Positions 17,951 to 24,997 of a stretch of 45,655 nucleotides of DNA are shown here, piece by piece. Both the position numbers and the translations under genes were made by a program. Source of the stretch: a virus. The notes under the pieces are model-generated. The model was not told the origin of the DNA. It ran no database searches and was given only the letters and a program-made list of their open reading frames with translations. Each line of letters begins with the position of its first letter. Within the stretch, counting starts at the first letter, position 1. The DNA is taken from the IMG/VR virus record IMGVR_UViG_3300009609_000031, positions 1 through 45,655 of that record. One strand, 5' to 3'.

Positions 17951-18364
17951 ATGCAGCAACTTGCAAAGCTCCTCAGCTTTCTGAGCCGGTTCGCGCTCGC
18001 CTTCGAGCCGCCGATCGATGATCTGGACCTCAACACCCCGGAGGGTAGACGCATGGCTCAGTGGCGAACCAATCTGGCGACGGTGACCACGCTGCAGCTG
18101 TACGTGATGGTGGTGCTGATCGTCTGGATGTTCGGCTTCGTGCCGTACTTCGGCAGCGGGTTCGCGCGCGCCGGCGAGCTCACGGAGGTTCGCGCCGAGC
18201 AACTCGCCGAGAAGATCGAGTCGGTCGAGGCCGCGCTCTGCATGGATCAGTCAGACGCGCAGCTCGTCAGCTATCGCCGCGAGCTTCGGCGCGAATACCG
18301 TGACCTCAAGGGTCACGAGTACGATTCGCCGCCCTGCGAAGTGCTGCTGAAGCTTCGGCGCTGA
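17951..18364 (+). CDS. Membrane-anchored protein, possible inner-membrane spanin
   Basis: This 137-aa protein starts 4 nt after the holin stop. Residues 40-72 contain one membrane segment ('LQLYVMVVLIVWMFGFVPYFG'). Residues 76-125 are charged and helical ('ELTEVRAEQLAEKIESVEAAL'). One anchor followed by a periplasmic coil is the general plan of inner-membrane spanins, and it is the last gene of the lysis block. No partner protein is certain, so this is a structural suggestion. The gene converges on the leftward genes that begin at 18394. Confidence 0.6.
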   Translation: MQQLAKLLSFLSRFALAFEPPIDDLDLNTPEGRRMAQWRTNLATVTTLQLYVMVVLIVWMFGFVPYFGSGFARAGELTEVRAEQLAEKIESVEAALCMDQSDAQLVSYRRELRREYRDLKGHEYDSPPCEVLLKLRR

Positions 18365-18393
18365 TCCGACCGCGCCGGGAGCGGCATTGGTAT

Positions 18394-18582
18394 TTACACA
18401 TTCCGTAAAGGTGTAACAGGCTGTGTGGCCCGCGGCAGCTCCGCCACGTCGACCCACTCATATTCATATAGCTGGCCGCCGGGCTTCAGGCGCCACTGTT
18501 GCAGCCAGCGCCGGCCATCGCGCTCGATCACGCGGATCTCGTTGGTCGTAGGCGTGGTGCCGGGCCGGTAATTACTGGACAC
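18394..18582 (-). CDS. Small hypothetical protein
   Basis: A 62-aa frame starting at GTG 18582, 23 nt downstream of the preceding gene, read leftward. The sequence (NEIRVIERDGRRWLQQWRLK, YEYEWVDVAEL) looks like a real small phage protein, with a beta-hairpin pattern. No family is recognised. It is the last gene of the leftward transcript before the convergent lysis operon. The start is uncertain, because the frame is open further upstream. Confidence 0.45.
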   Translation of the reverse strand: MSSNYRPGTTPTTNEIRVIERDGRRWLQQWRLKPGGQLYEYEWVDVAELPRATQPVTPLRNV

Positions 18583-18605
18583 CCATCCAGTATACCCAGC
18601 GAGCG

Positions 18606-18845
18606 CTACACGAGGCTGAGACGGGGCTGGCTGGCGACGAACTCGCCGCACCACTCGGTCGGCTGCACCATTGCCCAGACAGAGATGTTGCCGAAGTGCG
18701 GCGGCGCCGCGCTCGGATGCAGCTGCGGCCCAAAGATAGGCGAGGGCGCCGGCGGGTAGCGCCGACACAGCAACGGTGACTTCGGAATCGGCTTGCCGTC
18801 CCGGTCTAGTTGAGGTGAGGAGAACTTGCAGTCGGCACACGTCAT
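18606..18845 (-). CDS. Small cysteine-containing protein, putative metal-binding
   Basis: This 79-aa protein starts at ATG 18845 and begins MTCADCKFSS, with later 'LCRRYPP' and 'PTEWCGEF'. This spacing (CxxC, CRRYPP, WCGEF) is a pattern I associate with a widespread family of small phage proteins that probably bind one zinc ion. Function is unknown. A larger overlapping frame at 18394-18840 is a shadow over this part. Confidence 0.65.
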   Translation of the reverse strand: MTCADCKFSSPQLDRDGKPIPKSPLLCRRYPPAPSPIFGPQLHPSAAPPHFGNISVWAMVQPTEWCGEFVASQPRLSLV

Positions 18846-18857
18846 TGGCAGAACCTC

Positions 18858-19466
18858 TCAGGCGAGCACGAAGGTCGTCGTCGATGTCGACGTTCCACCG
18901 AGCAGCTGCTGCTCGACGTCTTCGAAGGCGGAAAGCATCTCGCTGGCGCGTGCGGCCACGGCGATCGCGCGGGTCGCGCCGTCGATCGTCACTCGATTCT
19001 TCTCGACCTGGTTGTCGAGGATAGCGGCGAGAAAATTCTCACCATTGCGGCATCTGAAGCGCAGCTTCACGGCCGCGATCCGTTTGTTGATCGCTTCGCC
19101 TTCGCGAACCGTTGCCTTGTTCTTTTGAACGATGACTTTGAGGGCCGTGTGCATCCGTGCGACGACGTGGTCGCCGGCGCCGCCCGAGAGGACCTCGAGG
19201 AACACCTGCGTCAACATCGAGTGGGCCGAGACGTCTAGGTTCGCGGGCCGCTGCGTTTCGCCGTTGGTGTCGTAGGCCTTACGTCTCGCGGCGTCGCTCA
19301 GGATCTCGTATGCCTCCTGGACCTGCTGAGCTTTGGCGGACGCGAACGGATCGTCGGGATTCTTGTCGGGGTGGACCTCGGCGATTCGCCGGCGGTATGC
19401 GCGCTTGATCTCCGCCGCGCTCGCGCCGCGCTGTACTCGGAGCTCTAGATACGGGTCAAGCGCCAC
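18858..19466 (-). CDS. J-domain (DnaJ-like) protein
   Basis: This 202-aa protein starts at GTG 19466, a better start than the upstream in-frame candidate because the J-domain begins right there (ALDPYLELRVQRGASAAEIK). Residues 1-65 form a full J-domain with the HPD triad at 32-34, followed by a 'YEILSDAARRKAYD' helix IV. There is no Gly/Phe region or zinc module, so it is a class C co-chaperone. Residues 75-202 are helical, Ala/Glu/Lys-rich and unrecognised. It should stimulate a host DnaK-type Hsp70. It lies on the far side of attP from the integrase, so in the prophage it sits at the opposite end. Confidence 0.85.
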   Translation of the reverse strand: MALDPYLELRVQRGASAAEIKRAYRRRIAEVHPDKNPDDPFASAKAQQVQEAYEILSDAARRKAYDTNGETQRPANLDVSAHSMLTQVFLEVLSGGAGDHVVARMHTALKVIVQKNKATVREGEAINKRIAAVKLRFRCRNGENFLAAILDNQVEKNRVTIDGATRAIAVAARASEMLSAFEDVEQQLLGGTSTSTTTFVLA

Positions 19467-19483
19467 GGCGCACCGCCCGATGA

Positions 19484-19691
<208 letters not shown>

Positions 19692-19906
19692 CGAGGATTG
19701 CTCACGTATCGCCGTCCTGATCTTCTCAACAAGCAACCTGCCATCGTAGCTTGATCTATAGAGTCCCTTGCGCCGAGCCGTGTTGAAGAGGATCTGGTGG
19801 ACTCTGTTGATTGAGATGCCCATAGTCCGAGCCGCCTCTGACTGCGAGATACCGTCATCGATAACCAGACGCCAGATGATGGCGTTTCTATCGGACAGCT
19901 CTTTCG

Positions 19907-21064
19907 TCATTTGACCACCGTCAGATGCCGCTTCGGCGTCGGCGCGGGCGCGATCGGACGGATGAGCTCGCGCTTCACGAGCGGCTGGAGCTCGTTCATA
20001 TAGTCGTCGATCGCCGCGGCCGCCTGGCCCAGGTAGTCGGGCGCGTACTTCGCGTAGGTCTCGGACGTGCCGCCGGTGCGGTGGCCGAGCATGCCCGCGA
20101 TCTCCCACTGCGGCACGCCACGCCGGCGGAGCTCCGTCGCCATCGTGTGCCGGATCGTGTACGGGACGACGTCGCCGAGGCCTCCGTGCTGCGGGTCGGC
20201 CTTCTTCAGCAACGCAGCGGCCCGCGGCCGTAGCTTTCGCCACGTCGTCTTGATGCTGTCCATTGGCGTCGTCTGCCCGTCGAACCACTGCACGTAATAG
20301 CGGCTCGAGGACCAATCGCGCAGCCACGGCAGCAGCGTGTCGGTGACGGGCACCGTCGGCCGGTGCTTCTTCGTTTGCACGCGGCCGGGCGCATTCAGGG
20401 CGAGTAGCCGGCGCTCGAGGTCGGTCTGGAACGGCTGCAGCTCGAGCAGCGCCTCGGGCCGTGACAGCGTGTTGAACGCGAGCAGCAGGAACCGGAACAG
20501 GTGTTCGGGCGGATCCGCGTTGAAGAGGGCGGCCGCCTCCGGCAGTGCGAGCAGCCGATCGCGCGAGGCCTTGCTCGATGCGACGCGGATGTAGGGTACC
20601 GACGCGAGCTCGTGGTTCTCGTGACTGCGGTTCAGCGCGGCCTTCAGCGTCGTCTGGATCCTCCCTATGTACGCGTCGGCGTAGCCCTTGGCTCGCAGAT
20701 AGCGCTCGAATTCGTTCTGTCTATCAAGTGTGAGCTCGGCCACGGTGTCGTCGACGAAGAACGCCTTCAGCTTCTTCACGGCGCGCGCGATCGCGTCGGC
20801 GCTCGCCACATCCTTGCCGTGCTTGTCGAGGTATCGCTCGAGCGCGACGCCGACTGGAATGTCGGCCGGGCGCTCCTGGTCGAGCTCCTGCTCGAGCACG
20901 TACCACTTCGCCAGCGCGATCACTGCGCTCTGGAGATCCGGTGCGCCGACTGCAACGCGTCGAGTCTGCCGCGTCGCTGCGTCGAACCACGTGCGGCACC
21001 ACGTGCCGTGCCGGTTGCGGCTGAGCCAGTACTCCCCGATCTGGCCGGGTTTTTGCCTGGACAT
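19907..21064 (-). CDS. int: Tyrosine integrase
   Basis: This 385-aa protein is the site-specific recombinase for integration into tRNA-Gly. The catalytic residues can be placed: Arg202 (LSRPEALLELQ), Arg305 in box II (PYTIRHTMATEL), His328 (GMLGHRTGG) and nucleophile Tyr337 (SETYAKYAPDYL). The usual box II His is replaced by Tyr302, a variation known in some members. The N-terminal 60 residues are the arm-binding region, and residues 70-150 are the core-binding domain. It is read leftward toward attP, only 272 bp away. The start ATG 21064 overlaps the excisionase-like frame. Confidence 0.93.
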   Translation of the reverse strand: MSRQKPGQIGEYWLSRNRHGTWCRTWFDAATRQTRRVAVGAPDLQSAVIALAKWYVLEQELDQERPADIPVGVALERYLDKHGKDVASADAIARAVKKLKAFFVDDTVAELTLDRQNEFERYLRAKGYADAYIGRIQTTLKAALNRSHENHELASVPYIRVASSKASRDRLLALPEAAALFNADPPEHLFRFLLLAFNTLSRPEALLELQPFQTDLERRLLALNAPGRVQTKKHRPTVPVTDTLLPWLRDWSSSRYYVQWFDGQTTPMDSIKTTWRKLRPRAAALLKKADPQHGGLGDVVPYTIRHTMATELRRRGVPQWEIAGMLGHRTGGTSETYAKYAPDYLGQAAAAIDDYMNELQPLVKRELIRPIAPAPTPKRHLTVVK

Positions 21065-21252
21065 GGAGCCCCCTGCTGTCGTTCTAGATATTGTCGGACG
21101 TGCTCGTGCGTGAATCTAAGGCGGCGGCCGACACGCGTAAAGGGTAGGCGGCCGCGCTGCACCTCGCGCGCGATCGTTTGTTCGGACACGCGAAGGTATG
21201 CGGCAACGCCGGCGACGTCGAGGAGCTCCGGCAGGGCGGCTGTGTTCGTCAC
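20920..21252 (-). CDS. Excisionase-like HTH protein
   Basis: GTG 21252 is chosen because it overlaps the upstream DUF3850 stop (GTGA at 21249-21252). The 110-aa product has a MerR/excisionase-type winged helix in residues 5-60 ('LLDVAGVAAYLRVSEQTIAREVQRGRLPFTRVGRRLRFTHEHVRQYL'). It runs 145 nt into the integrase gene in another frame. The last 45 residues are low-complexity and probably not conserved. The position immediately before int fits Xis, which would bend attR/attL DNA and direct excision. Confidence 0.72.
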   Translation of the reverse strand: MTNTAALPELLDVAGVAAYLRVSEQTIAREVQRGRLPFTRVGRRLRFTHEHVRQYLERQQGAPCPGKNPARSGSTGSAATGTARGAARGSTQRRGRLDALQSAHRISRAQ

Positions 21253-21530
21253 CTCGGTACAAGACCAACAGGTGAAACGAGCGTCCGCCAATCCGGTCGT
21301 ATCGACATGCAGCACCAGCCTTCGGGAACGCCGAAGCCAACCGTGAGCCACGTGACGATGCACAGCACCCGCCGGCCGGTCTCCTTTTGCACCGATGGAT
21401 CCCACTCGACCAGCACGAGTTCGTCGCCCGCAGCGAAGTCGCGGTCGTTGCGGCGCCACTCGTGGAGCTTCTTGCGATCGACGACGCCCTGAAACTGAGT
21501 AGGCCAAGTCTTGAGCGTGTGCGACTTCAT
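21249..21530 (-). CDS. DUF3850 (ASCH/PUA-like) protein
   Basis: This 93-aa protein starts at ATG 21530, overlapping the stop of the small membrane protein gene (ATGA). It shows the DUF3850 pattern: 'SHTLKTWPTQFQGVVDRKKLHEWRRNDRDFAAGDELVLVEWDP', then 'RRVLCIVTWL' and 'PEGWCCMSI'. The family has a PUA-like fold thought to bind RNA or modified nucleotides. Its phage role is unknown. It is part of the early leftward operon. Confidence 0.8.
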   Translation of the reverse strand: MKSHTLKTWPTQFQGVVDRKKLHEWRRNDRDFAAGDELVLVEWDPSVQKETGRRVLCIVTWLTVGFGVPEGWCCMSIRPDWRTLVSPVGLVPR

Positions 21531-21658
21531 GCGCCGCCGCCCACCACGATCACCCACACAGCCGCAGCTGCCAGAACGAACCAGATCAGCGGGCGCCACG
21601 TCGACGGGCCGTGCTCGGCAGGGCGGTCGGTGGAGCGGCGGTTTGGGGTGGCCTGCAT
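21527..21658 (-). CDS. Tiny membrane protein
   Basis: This 43-aa frame starts at ATG 21658. Residues 1-22 are basic and Pro/Arg-rich, and residues 23-41 form one membrane helix (PLIWFVLAAAAVWVIVVGGG). It starts 1 nt after the HerA-like gene stop and ends overlapping the DUF3850 start. Tight coupling on both sides makes a real gene likely. Function unknown. Confidence 0.55.
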   Translation of the reverse strand: MQATPNRRSTDRPAEHGPSTWRPLIWFVLAAAAVWVIVVGGGA

Positions 21659-21659
21659 G

Positions 21660-23459
21660 TCAGACGCCGTCGAAAAAGACTTCAGCCGCTTTCGTGCCAC
21701 CATCCTTCGCGTAACCTTGCGCGGCACCAATCGAGCGCAACCGCCCAACCGAATTACCGAATGAGCTGCTCGTGATGGAGTAGCCGGCGCGCTCGCACAA
21801 CGTCTCGTCGTCGAGGCGTTGGCCATTGACGTCTATCAGGGCGTCCAGGAAAGAGTTCTCCGCCTTGGTCAGTTTTGGACGCACCCACTCGCGGAGCTCG
21901 CGCCCGGTCGGCTTCTCGCCCGCCACGGGCGCAATGATTTTCTCGCCCTCGAACGTGATGCCGAGCGCTTGCACCAATCCGGCAGAGCGCAGCGCGCCAA
22001 GTGAGTTACCGAACGAGCTGCTCGTCACGCTGTAGCCGGCGTAGAACGCAACCTTCTCCGGCGTGCGCTCCTCGTCGCGGAGCCACCACAGTGCGCGAAG
22101 GAATGCGAACTCAGGTTTGGATAGCCCGTCCGGTTTTGCGTCCCCGTTCGTGAATAGCTTTGGTGCCGGTCGGGGCGCAGCCGATACCGTGAACGGCTCG
22201 TTGTGCGTGACGCTGACAGCGACCTTCACGTCGTCGATCTCGGTGAGCTTCTTGATCCGCTCGATGAGCCGTTTGCCCTCGGTCTGGAGCGCGGACACTT
22301 CGCGGTTTCGTGTGTCGAGCTTCTGCTCGATCAGCTTCGTTGCACGATCCACCGCAGCTTGCACAGCCGCCGTCATCGCAGCTTCGTCGACGCCGGCCTT
22401 GGCCGTGAAGTCTCTTGCGTTAATCTCGATGACGAACTTCATCAGCGTCTCCACCGCGGCGCGAAGCCGTTCGATTTGTTTGAGATAGGCGCGGACGTCG
22501 ACCTTCGGTGCCGTAGCCGCGACTGGCTGCGCTTTCTCCGCGAGAGTGAGTTGTCGGCGCAGGTTCGAGACTTCGCGCTTCGCGTCCTCGAGCGTCCGGA
22601 TCTCGGACTCGGCTTGTTGCGGCAGGTCGGCGAGCTCGGCCGAGATGAGCCCCTTGATCTTTGCCGACGGCGCCGGCGGCGCCTGCATCAATCGGTCGCC
22701 GGCCCTCGGGTGCGTCGTCACGACGTCGCCGATTTTTACCTTCGTGGGCACCAGCGATAAGGCCGGTCCAAAAACGTAGAACTCGCCTGGATCGAGCGGA
22801 CGGAGCTGGTCGAATGCCTGCCCCTTCGTGAGCCCGAGCTCGGCGGCCGCGCGAATGACGTCGACGTCGAGTCCAGTGCGCCCGATCATCTTGTTCAGCA
22901 TCTCGGCGGCCACGTCCTTGTGCAGCTTCGCCAACCGCTGCGTCGCGACGATGAGGCTCTGCCCGCGCTTGCGGCCACGGGTTGCAACATCGATCACGGC
23001 GCCGGTGCTCTCGGCCTTGCCAGCCTCGGGCGCGAAGATGTGCGCCTCGTCGAGCACGATCAGCACCGGTCGCCATAGCGCTTTCGGTGCGTTGACGAGT
23101 GTTGTCAGGAACTTCTCGACGAACGCCTGCCGCTCGTGAGCCTTCAGGTCGTAGATGTCGAGGATGGCGCTCACGCCGGTTTCGAGTAGTCGGCGAGCGA
23201 GCAGGGCGGCAGTGCGTGGTGTCGCGATCGCGTCTGCATCGTGCGGCGCGCAGATCACATAGTCGAAGCGCTCGCGGAGCGTGGCGAACTCGCCCTCGGG
23301 ATCGATGACGAGCTGCTGCACCTTCGGCGCGGTCTGCTCGAGGATGCGGCGTAGCGCCCACGACTTGCCGCCGCCGCTGTTCGCTTGGACGAGTAGCCGC
23401 GTCTCGAGGAGGCGCGCGAGATCTAGAGGTGCGCCGGCGGCAAGAGACGGCTTGCTCAC
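21660..23459 (-). CDS. HerA/FtsK-like ATPase with duplicated C-terminal winged helices
   Basis: This 599-aa protein starts at GTG 23459, overlapping the MarR-like stop (GTGA). Residues 15-260 form a HerA/DUF87-type P-loop ATPase with Walker A ANSGGGKS (26-33) and Walker B VLIVLDEAH (132-140), plus 'GRKRGQSLIVATQRLAKLHKDV' typical of HerA. Residues 300-430 are coiled coil. Near the C-terminus two copies of a winged-helix unit occur, each with the core SSSFGNSLGALRS or SSSFGNSVGRLRS. HerA ATPases move along or pack DNA, often with a nuclease. The duplicated DNA-binding tail suggests a specific target. Its role in this phage is unknown. Confidence 0.82.
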   Translation of the reverse strand: MSKPSLAAGAPLDLARLLETRLLVQANSGGGKSWALRRILEQTAPKVQQLVIDPEGEFATLRERFDYVICAPHDADAIATPRTAALLARRLLETGVSAILDIYDLKAHERQAFVEKFLTTLVNAPKALWRPVLIVLDEAHIFAPEAGKAESTGAVIDVATRGRKRGQSLIVATQRLAKLHKDVAAEMLNKMIGRTGLDVDVIRAAAELGLTKGQAFDQLRPLDPGEFYVFGPALSLVPTKVKIGDVVTTHPRAGDRLMQAPPAPSAKIKGLISAELADLPQQAESEIRTLEDAKREVSNLRRQLTLAEKAQPVAATAPKVDVRAYLKQIERLRAAVETLMKFVIEINARDFTAKAGVDEAAMTAAVQAAVDRATKLIEQKLDTRNREVSALQTEGKRLIERIKKLTEIDDVKVAVSVTHNEPFTVSAAPRPAPKLFTNGDAKPDGLSKPEFAFLRALWWLRDEERTPEKVAFYAGYSVTSSSFGNSLGALRSAGLVQALGITFEGEKIIAPVAGEKPTGRELREWVRPKLTKAENSFLDALIDVNGQRLDDETLCERAGYSITSSSFGNSVGRLRSIGAAQGYAKDGGTKAAEVFFDGV

Positions 23460-23773
23460 CTCAGCGCCTCGACGTTGGCGCGGATCACCTTGCGCCGGCG
23501 ATCGCTCGCATGGCTTTCGTACGACAGGAGGCCCCGCTCGACCAGGCCCCATGCGAGACGAGATGCGCTGCTGAATGGCATCTTGAGCGACCTGACGATA
23601 TCGCTGAGGCCGACCGGTTTGCCGTCCACATGCGCGATCGCAGCGGTGGAGAAGACGGCTGCTTCACCCAGCGAATCGAAACCGTTAGCGCGGAGCATTG
23701 TGATCGCCGCGTGGATCTGGTGAACGGCCGTGGCAATCACGGCCGGGTCAGGCTTCTGTCGGTTCGTCGGCAT
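23456..23773 (-). CDS. MarR-like winged-helix protein
   Basis: This 105-aa protein starts at ATG 23773 inside the end of the Gp37-like gene (26-nt overlap). It has a winged-helix pattern: 'LGEAAVFSTAAIAHVDGKPVGLSDIVRSLKMPFSSASRLAWGLVERGLLSYE', ending with a basic wing (DRRRKVIRANVEALR). This resembles MarR-family regulators. It is coupled to the HerA-like ATPase, so it may be its DNA-targeting partner or regulate the operon. No ligand-binding residues can be assigned. Confidence 0.68.
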   Translation of the reverse strand: MPTNRQKPDPAVIATAVHQIHAAITMLRANGFDSLGEAAVFSTAAIAHVDGKPVGLSDIVRSLKMPFSSASRLAWGLVERGLLSYESHASDRRRKVIRANVEALR

Positions 23774-24743
23774 CGTTGGGCACCTTTGGGAATTGGCGGA
23801 CACGTAGATCGTCGGGCCACTCGAGCGGATTGCCGCCCTTGCGATCGCGCGGGCGGAGCTCGCGATGCCTGGACGGATCATTGGGGTGGGTGTCGTAAGG
23901 GCGCGCGCCGATCTGCTTCACGAAGACCGGCACGTACGCGGCTGCGCATTGGTCGACGATTGCGCGGATCCAGGCGAGATCAAGGGATCGCGCGCGCTGC
24001 CCGGACTCGCCGCCAACAATGACCCAGTCGAGCGCGCTCCCGAGCCGTCTGGTGACCACGTCGCCGAAAGGATCCTCGCGACGGCCGCTGAGTGCGTTCA
24101 GATTCTCACACGCGTCGCTGAGCGCGTTGAAGTCGATCGGCCCGAGCAACGGCTCGCACGAAACAAAGCGCACGGCCGCCGGCGTATTGAGCAGTAGCGG
24201 GATCCTCTCGTCTGCTCGGTCCTGATCCTCCGCGCTAACGCCGAGCCATACGTTCGGCAGGTGGAAGCCGGGCAGCCCGTCGTCGACGTGCGTGACGTAT
24301 GCGCTGCCGAGGTTATGCGCGAGCCTCGCCACGATCGCGGCGATTCGGCCCATGGTGTCGGTGCTCGAGCAGTACTCGAGCATCCGCTCCGGGCGCTTCG
24401 TGAGTACCTGGAACACGTGCCAGCGGCAGACCGACATGATCGCGAACATCATGTCGATGAACTCGGTCGGCACATCAGCGTGGAAGGTGTCCGACTGCGA
24501 GTTGACGAACACGAGCCGCGGCGTGCGCCAGCCGAGCGGTAGCGTCATCAGTGCGTCGATCGTCCGGACTTCGCCGGTCCACACCATGCCGTTCGGGCCC
24601 GGACGCGTGAGCCTGCCGAACTGCGGCCAGCGGTGCGCCTGCGTCATCGCGTAGCAGTTGGTACAGCCGGGCGAGACCATCGAGCAGCCGCGCACGGGCG
24701 ACCACGTCGCGTCGGTCCACTGAATTTTCGACTCGCCGCCCAC
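23748..24743 (-). CDS. Phage Gp37/Gp68-family protein (DUF5131)
   Basis: This 331-aa protein starts at GTG 24743. It begins GGESKIQWTDATWSPVRGCS and carries the cysteine motif CSMVSPGCTNCYAM, the family signature and reminiscent of radical-SAM iron-sulfur binding. Other family features are 'VFVNSQSDTFHADVP', 'WHVFQVLTKRPERML', 'NVWLGVSAEDQ' and 'WVIVGGESGQRAR'. The family is common in temperate phages and integrative elements, but its reaction is not established. It lies 2 nt downstream of a small hypothetical gene in the leftward operon. Confidence 0.86.
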   Translation of the reverse strand: MGGESKIQWTDATWSPVRGCSMVSPGCTNCYAMTQAHRWPQFGRLTRPGPNGMVWTGEVRTIDALMTLPLGWRTPRLVFVNSQSDTFHADVPTEFIDMMFAIMSVCRWHVFQVLTKRPERMLEYCSSTDTMGRIAAIVARLAHNLGSAYVTHVDDGLPGFHLPNVWLGVSAEDQDRADERIPLLLNTPAAVRFVSCEPLLGPIDFNALSDACENLNALSGRREDPFGDVVTRRLGSALDWVIVGGESGQRARSLDLAWIRAIVDQCAAAYVPVFVKQIGARPYDTHPNDPSRHRELRPRDRKGGNPLEWPDDLRVRQFPKVPNDADEPTEA

Positions 24744-24745
24744 GC

Positions 24746-24997
24746 TTATCCGCGCGGTCGAGCGTGCTCGGCCTCGAGGAACTGGCCGATCGTCAGCGTC
24801 GACGTGTCGAGCTCGTCGAGAACCGACGCCCACTCGGTCGGCGTCCACGACTCGCCGGGCGGCTTTCGCTTGAGCACGACCCCGAACAGGGCCGCGGCGT
24901 AACGGCTGCTCTCGCCGGCGACAGTTCGCACCAGCCGCTGCGAGATCGTCGCGAGCAGAGCGCGGTTGTCGACAATGCGTGGTGCCGCGGCTCTCAT
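24746..24997 (-). CDS. Hypothetical 83-aa protein
   Basis: It starts at ATG 24997, overlapping the ParB-like stop (ATGA), and is followed 2 nt later by the Gp37-like gene. The sequence is helical with 'NRALLATISQRLVRTVAGESSRYAAALFG' and 'PTEWASVLDELD'. No signal, membrane segment or known motif was seen. Tight coupling supports a real gene. Confidence 0.6.
   Translation of the reverse strand: MRAAAPRIVDNRALLATISQRLVRTVAGESSRYAAALFGVVLKRKPPGESWTPTEWASVLDELDTSTLTIGQFLEAEHARPRG

Noticed and set aside
18394-18416. Bidirectional terminator between the lysis genes and the leftward small genes
   Set aside because: TTACAC...GTGTAA forms only a 6-bp stem with an 11-nt loop and no T-run on either side. 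Not convincing.
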